A stretch of 64,000 nt of DNA from Mycolicibacterium goodii (GTDB taxonomy: Bacteria; Actinomycetota; Actinomycetes; Mycobacteriales; Mycobacteriaceae), in contig NZ_CP092364.2 in the NCBI RefSeq assembly GCF_022370755.2, positions 3,224,001 through 3,288,000 of the forward strand. Direction: 5' to 3'. Both the position numbers and the translations under genes were made by a program. Shown here piece after piece: positions 60,314 to 64,000 of this stretch (position 1 is the stretch's first letter; the number at the start of each line of letters is the position of its first letter). Below the pieces are notes generated by a model, which saw nothing but the letters and a program-made list of their open reading frames with translations, did no database searches and had not been told where the DNA came from.

Positions 60314-60733
60314 ATGAGCGACATCCTCGAGGTTCAGCCGCTGGGCTTTCTGATGTACCGCGTGACCGCGGTGCTCCAGCCCGCCGTCGCCGCACAATTG
60401 CAGCCGCTGGGCCTGAAGCTCCCCGAATTCGTCTGCCTGCGAATCCTCTCCACCGCCCCCGGGCAGTCCAACGCCGAACTCGCACGCCACATCAACGTCT
60501 CCCCGCAGGCCATGAACAACGTGCTGCGCGCGCTGGAGGACAAGGGCGCCGTCCGCCGCCCGGACACCGCCTCGTCGGGCCGAGCCCTGCCGGCCGAACT
60601 GACCCCTGACGGCGCCAAGTTGCTCAAGCACGCCGAGGCGGCCGTCCTGACCGCCGAGGAGCAGGTGCTGGCCAACCTCACACCGACGCAACGCCGCGAG
60701 CTCAAGCGACTGCTGGCGCATGCGGTGGACTGA
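60314..60733 (+). CDS. MarR-family transcriptional regulator
   Basis: The 139-residue protein has the MarR winged helix: a dimerisation helix GFLMYRVTAVLQPAV, the helix-turn-helix SNAELARHINVSPQAMNNVLRALEDKGAV and the wing RRPDTASSGRALPAELT. Two ATGs (60305 and 60314) are possible; neither has a Shine-Dalgarno, and the second leaves more room for the operator. It should regulate the divergent methyltransferase gene and itself. Confidence 0.85.
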   Translation: MSDILEVQPLGFLMYRVTAVLQPAVAAQLQPLGLKLPEFVCLRILSTAPGQSNAELARHINVSPQAMNNVLRALEDKGAVRRPDTASSGRALPAELTPDGAKLLKHAEAAVLTAEEQVLANLTPTQRRELKRLLAHAVD

Positions 60734-60746
60734 CCTCGGGTCGAAT

Positions 60747-60785
60747 GCAACAGACCCCCAAACCTGTTGCGGTGAAGGGGGTCTG
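60747..60785. terminator. Overlapping alternative hairpins between convergent genes
   Basis: GCAACAG (60747-60753) can pair with CTGTTGC (60764-60770), and CAGACCCCC (60751-60759) with GGGGGTCTG (60777-60785). The two stems share bases 60751-60753, so they exclude each other. It lies between the MarR and MFS genes and probably ends transcription from both sides. Confidence 0.6.
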
Positions 60786-60799
60786 GCGCAGGTGATGCG

Positions 60800-62131
60800 C
60801 TAACGGATCGGTTCGACCCGCTTGATGAGCAGACCGAAGCACAGCGCACCGCCGACCACAACGGCACCGGTCAACAGGAGGGGCACCTCGAACGAGCCGG
60901 TCGCACCGTAGAGCGCCCCGATCACGATCGGACTCAGCGCGCTGCCGATGTTGGAGAAGAAGTTCTGGGTGGCGCCCAGGCTTCCGACAGTGCTGGAGTC
61001 GACGACGTCTGCGGGCAGGCACCAGATGGTGACGATGGTGAACGCCGAGGCGGCATACGAGATCGACATCAGCACGAGTGCCTGCCAGGCGTGCGGTGCG
61101 ACGGCCGCGAGCGCAATCACCGAGCACACGAGCATGCCGCCGACCAGACAGGTCTTGCGCACGCGGTTCAACGACCACCCCCGCGCGAGCAGGTAATCGC
61201 CCACCAGCCCGCCCACCCAGCTGCCGAGGATCGCCGCCAGCGGCGGGATCATGCCGAACACGCCGAGCTTGAGCAGGTCGAAACCGCGCTCCTCCACCAG
61301 ATAGGACGGGAACCAGGTGAGAAAGAACGTGATCATGAAGTTGAGGCAGAAGAAGCCAAGCATCATGCCCCACACCGTCCGGCGGGCGAACAGCTCCAGG
61401 ATCCGCATCGGCTTGGCGTCCGGATCACGGTTGGCGGCCGCCTGCTCTCGATGACTTTCGTGGATGATCGCGAGCTCGGCCTCGTTGACCGCCGACATCA
61501 CCTCGGGGCGCCGGTACCACGCCCACCAACCGATCGCCCACAGCACACCGAGCGCACCGGCGAACACGAATGCCGCTCGCCAGCCCCAGAGCCCGATCAC
61601 GAGTGCGATCAACGGCGTGGCCGCGGCACTGCCGATACGGGCGCCGCTGTCATAGACGGACGTGGCACGGCTACGCAGGCGCAGCGGGAACCAGTGCGAA
61701 ACCGTCTTCGCCGCAGCGGGATACGCGCCGGCCTCACCGACCCCCAGGCCGAGCCGCAGCCCGAGCAACGCGCCGAAGCTGTTGACCAATCCGGTGGCAC
61801 CGGTGAACACCGACCACACGAGCACCGAGGCGCCGAACATCACGCGTTCTCCGAACCGGTCGATGAGTCGACCGGCCGGGATCTGCATGAGCGCATAACT
61901 CCAGGAGAACGCGCTGAGAATGAGGCCCTTCTCCGTAGGAGTGAGGTGGAAATCCTCGGTCATGAACGGCAGGCTCACCGACACTGCCGAACGGTCGATG
62001 TAATTGATCGCCAAACCGACCGCACAGAACACCGCGACCGCCCACCTGATCCGCGACGCCCGGCTGCTGCCGGATGTCGCCGGATCGGGTTCGGCGGATT
62101 TCCCGTGCGTCACTGCCGGTGTGCTGGTCAT
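60800..62131 (-). CDS. MFS transporter, anion:cation symporter type (2)
   Basis: The 443-residue 12-helix transporter has INYIDRSAVSVSLPFM at the start and GLGVGEAGAYPAAAKTVSHWFP, as in the ACS family. It is similar in layout to the transporter at 49880. The ATG at 62131 has a GGAGG site. It is divergent from a DeoR repressor and lies near a zinc alcohol dehydrogenase gene, so a sugar acid or polyol-type substrate is likely. Confidence 0.9.
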   Translation of the reverse strand: MTSTPAVTHGKSAEPDPATSGSSRASRIRWAVAVFCAVGLAINYIDRSAVSVSLPFMTEDFHLTPTEKGLILSAFSWSYALMQIPAGRLIDRFGERVMFGASVLVWSVFTGATGLVNSFGALLGLRLGLGVGEAGAYPAAAKTVSHWFPLRLRSRATSVYDSGARIGSAAATPLIALVIGLWGWRAAFVFAGALGVLWAIGWWAWYRRPEVMSAVNEAELAIIHESHREQAAANRDPDAKPMRILELFARRTVWGMMLGFFCLNFMITFFLTWFPSYLVEERGFDLLKLGVFGMIPPLAAILGSWVGGLVGDYLLARGWSLNRVRKTCLVGGMLVCSVIALAAVAPHAWQALVLMSISYAASAFTIVTIWCLPADVVDSSTVGSLGATQNFFSNIGSALSPIVIGALYGATGSFEVPLLLTGAVVVGGALCFGLLIKRVEPIR

Positions 62132-62145
62132 CGTCGAGCCTCCAT

Positions 62146-62163
62146 GATCAAGCGATTGTGATC
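62146..62163. promoter_or_regulatory. Operator-like repeat GATCA-N8-TGATC near MFS start
   Basis: The arms are 62146-62150 and 62159-62163, just upstream of the transporter start. Together with the CAAACC-N8-GGTTTG repeat further up, both with an 8-base spacer, it may be part of a two-site operator. Confidence 0.4.
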
Positions 62164-62242
62164 GTTTCGCGCAGTAGAAGTGAGGGGCAGGTCCAGATCC
62201 ACGGAGCTGTGGCGCTCGACACACTCACCGCCTCAGGCCACA

Positions 62243-62271
62243 ATGATCAAACCAATCATCTGGTTTGTCAA
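62243..62271 (-). promoter_or_regulatory. MFS (2) promoter TTGACA-N17-GATCAT with inverted repeat
   Basis: On the minus strand the consensus -35 TTGACA (complement of 62266-62271) and GATCAT (complement of 62243-62248) are 17 bases apart. CAAACC-N8-GGTTTG (62248-62267) overlaps the spacer and would let a repressor block it. The leader to the ATG would be about 100 bases. Confidence 0.6.
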
Positions 62272-62331
62272 TAGCCGAGACATTCCCGTCTTTCTGCGCG
62301 TTATATGCAGCTTCTATCTACACCGGTGGCT

Positions 62332-62354
62332 TATATGCGCGTATCGCGCATATA
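62332..62354. promoter_or_regulatory. DeoR operator candidate, TATATGCGCG-N3-CGCGCATATA
   Basis: A perfect palindrome with 10-bp arms stands just upstream of the DeoR gene's -35 box. A related half site CGCGCATGTA lies in the promoter spacer (62373-62382) and TGCGCGTTATATGCA is found further upstream (about 62295-62309), so up to three related sites span 90 bases. Confidence 0.7.
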
Positions 62355-62357
62355 GCG

Positions 62358-62386
62358 TTGACTTGCGCACATCGCGCATGTAACGT
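62358..62386 (+). promoter_or_regulatory. DeoR gene promoter TTGACT-N17-TAACGT, leaderless
   Basis: The -35 TTGACT (62358-62363) and -10 TAACGT (62381-62386) are 17 bases apart. The GTG start follows after seven bases, which fits transcription from the start codon itself. Confidence 0.65.
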
Positions 62387-62393
62387 CTGGTTC

Positions 62394-63317
62394 GTGACAC
62401 AGCGCACAGACATCGACGTTCAAAACCCCTTCGGCGGTGACAACGACGGCGACGGCGACGACCAGGGTGACGAGCGAGGCGCACGCCGCCGAGACATCCG
62501 CGGAGCACGCCGCCGAGAGCAGATCTTGCAGCTGCTGCAAACCGTCGAATCCGGCTCGATGAGCGTCGAGGAGATCGCTGAACGGTTCAATGTCTCCTTC
62601 GCAACGGTGCGGCGCGATCTGAGTCGGCTGCATCAGGACCGACACATCACCCGTACGTACGGCGGCGTGGCGTTGACGGTTCCCGCCGAGTTGTCGATCC
62701 ATCAGCGTCACCTGGAATTCACCCGTGAAAAGGACGCCATCGGGCGCGTCGCGGCCGAGGCCGTCACAGACGGCGCCGTCGTCATCGTCGATGCGGGCAC
62801 CACCACCGAATTCGTCGCGCGCCACCTCACTGCGGCCGATGTGACCGTGTTCACCAACGGAATCGGTGCGATCAACATCCTTGCGCGCAAAGAGCATGTG
62901 TCGCTGGTGGTGCTGGGTGGCCGGTTGCGGCGCGTCAACGAGACGATCAGCGGTGCGGAGGCAGAGAACATGCTGCGGTCGGTCGTCGCCGATTTCGCCT
63001 TCGTCGGCGCCGACGCCGTGCATCCCGAGTATGGCGTCGCGTCACGGACTCTCGAGCAGAGCCGGCTCAAAACCCTGATGATGCAACGCGCAAGGCAGAC
63101 GGTCGTCGTCGCCGATCATCGAAAGCTCACCACCGACCAGTTCAACTACTGGTCGGAGCTCCCGGCGAACTGGCGGTTCGTCACCGACGACGGCGCCGAG
63201 ACCGAGGCAGGCAGTGCCGCCCTCGAAGAACTTCGCCGCATCGGTGCAGACATCGACCTGGCGCATCCACTGCGAGTCCTGATTGAAACCGCCGAAGAGA
63301 GAGGCACTGAGTCGTGA
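62394..63317 (+). CDS. DeoR-family transcriptional repressor
   Basis: The 307-residue protein starts at a leaderless-type GTG. A polar, Asp-rich N-terminal tail of about 35 residues is unusual. Then follow the DeoR winged helix (REQILQLLQTVESGSMSVEEIAERFNVSFATVRRDLSRL) and the sugar-phosphate sensor domain with VIVDAGTTTEFVARHL, DFAFVGADAVHPEYG and VVVADHRKL. It likely represses itself and the divergent MFS gene, responding to a phosphorylated sugar or polyol. Its stop overlaps the next start as GTGA. Confidence 0.88.
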   Translation: MTQRTDIDVQNPFGGDNDGDGDDQGDERGARRRDIRGARRREQILQLLQTVESGSMSVEEIAERFNVSFATVRRDLSRLHQDRHITRTYGGVALTVPAELSIHQRHLEFTREKDAIGRVAAEAVTDGAVVIVDAGTTTEFVARHLTAADVTVFTNGIGAINILARKEHVSLVVLGGRLRRVNETISGAEAENMLRSVVADFAFVGADAVHPEYGVASRTLEQSRLKTLMMQRARQTVVVADHRKLTTDQFNYWSELPANWRFVTDDGAETEAGSAALEELRRIGADIDLAHPLRVLIETAEERGTES

Positions 63318-64000
63318 CGACCACGATGGCGCAATCCGGAAAAGCCCCCGCACCAACGGATTCAGACGGCTTCCGGCAGGCAGTGCTGTATCAGCCAAAT
63401 GACATGCGCATCGAGCGGGCCGCGATGCCGCGGCTCCAACCCGGGGACGTGTTACTACGGGTCGACGCCGCACTTCTGTGCGGCACCGATGTCCGGATCT
63501 TCGAAGGTCGCAAGCAGAAGAACGTCACGTTCCCGACCGTGCTCGGCCATGAGTTCGCCGGAACCGTCGTCGATGCCAACGGACCGTTGCCGGACGGGGT
63601 GAACATGGGCGACCAGGTCGCCGTCTACCCGCTGGTGACCTGCGGCAACTGCACGGCGTGCCGGCGTGGGCACGAGAACATCTGCCGCAACCGCAGTGCA
63701 TTCGGCTATCAGCTGACCGGTGGCCTGTCGCAGTACGTCCACGTCCCCTCGGTGGCACGACAGAATCTTGTGCCGGTACCGGGCGTACCCGCGACCCAGG
63801 CGGCGATCATCGAACCGGTGGCCTGCGCGTACAACGGACAGAAACTCGCGGGCATGGCAAGGGCTCAGACCGCGCTGATCGTCGGGTGCGGGCCATTGGG
63901 ACTCATCCACACCGGGCTGGCAAAGAGCGTGGGCGTCGAGAAGGTCGCCGCGGTCGACCCGATCGCCGGCCGTCGCGAGATGGCAAAACGATTCGGAGCA
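63314..64000 (+). CDS. Zinc-containing alcohol (polyol) dehydrogenase, 3' end outside window
   Basis: The frame is open from a GTG overlapping the DeoR stop to the window end (229 codons). It shows the catalytic zinc residues LLCGTD and GHEFAGTV, the four-Cys structural zinc loop CGNCTACRRGHENIC and the start of the Rossmann fold TALIVGCGPLGLIHTG. This layout is that of sorbitol/threonine-type MDR dehydrogenases. It is coupled to the repressor gene and probably encodes the first oxidation of what the MFS protein imports. Confidence 0.9.
   Translation, partial: MTTTMAQSGKAPAPTDSDGFRQAVLYQPNDMRIERAAMPRLQPGDVLLRVDAALLCGTDVRIFEGRKQKNVTFPTVLGHEFAGTVVDANGPLPDGVNMGDQVAVYPLVTCGNCTACRRGHENICRNRSAFGYQLTGGLSQYVHVPSVARQNLVPVPGVPATQAAIIEPVACAYNGQKLAGMARAQTALIVGCGPLGLIHTGLAKSVGVEKVAAVDPIAGRREMAKRFGA

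Overview
The window is high-GC actinobacterial chromosome. Gene content, lipoprotein style and gene order point to a fast-growing mycobacterium (Mycolicibacterium, most like M. smegmatis); this is inferred from recognised gene order, not from a search. Much of the backbone is collinear with Mycobacterium tuberculosis Rv2857c to Rv2883c: SDR / aldehyde dehydrogenase / amidotransferase / glnA4, then mapB, a penicillin-binding lipoprotein, a GNAT protein, ispG, rip1, dxr, a DUF2631 protein, and after a large insertion rlmN, cdsA, frr and pyrH.

Region 1 (1-5.6 kb) ends an IclR regulator and holds a five-gene minus-strand operon: glnA4, class I amidotransferase, aldehyde dehydrogenase, SDR and a FadR-type GntR regulator. 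It looks like a gamma-glutamylation route for catabolism of an amine or amino alcohol. Region 2 (6.0-9.6 kb) is a divergent, translationally coupled pair for the osmolyte N-acetylglutaminylglutamine amide. Region 3 (9.6-28.7 kb) is mostly housekeeping: cobyric acid synthase, methionine aminopeptidase, a frameshifted thioesterase remnant, a DUF1707 protein, a PBP, a TetR/peroxiredoxin-like divergent pair, the ispG-rip1-dxr block, a DUF4097/ribbon-helix-helix pair, two unknown membrane proteins and an F420-type oxidoreductase.

Region 4 (28.8-48.7 kb) is an accessory catabolic cluster. A seven-gene, tightly coupled minus-strand operon encodes a dimeric alpha/beta-barrel protein, P450, MDR alcohol dehydrogenase, HpaI-type aldolase, SDR, Baeyer-Villiger monooxygenase and esterase. 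Around it lie an SMP-30 lactonase, a thioesterase-like protein, a second P450, two paralogous TetR regulators, a GH3 beta-glucosidase, an APH-like kinase, an aldehyde dehydrogenase and a SnoaL-like protein. Five plus-strand transcription starts in this cluster carry the same motif, T(G/T)ACA-N14-TGTAA, which overlaps a GTGACA-N17-AAAGCT-type promoter; four of the five lead directly into leaderless-style start codons. This shared signal and the pathway it marks are the most interesting content of the window.

Region 5 (48.8-54.2 kb) is a sugar-acid-type module: 2-hydroxyacid dehydrogenase, MFS transporter, SDR, SorC/DeoR-like regulator and GntR regulator. It is bracketed by a 30-bp imperfect direct repeat (26/30) of the rlmN 3' end, as if the module had entered there. 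Region 6 (54.2-59.5 kb) returns to the backbone (rlmN, cdsA, frr, pyrH) with a LysR/EamA pair inserted. Region 7 (59.6-64 kb) is accessory again: methyltransferase/MarR divergent pair, a second MFS transporter, a DeoR repressor with a 23-bp palindrome over its own promoter, and a zinc alcohol dehydrogenase cut by the window end. I saw no rRNA, tRNA, CRISPR array, transposase or phage gene.
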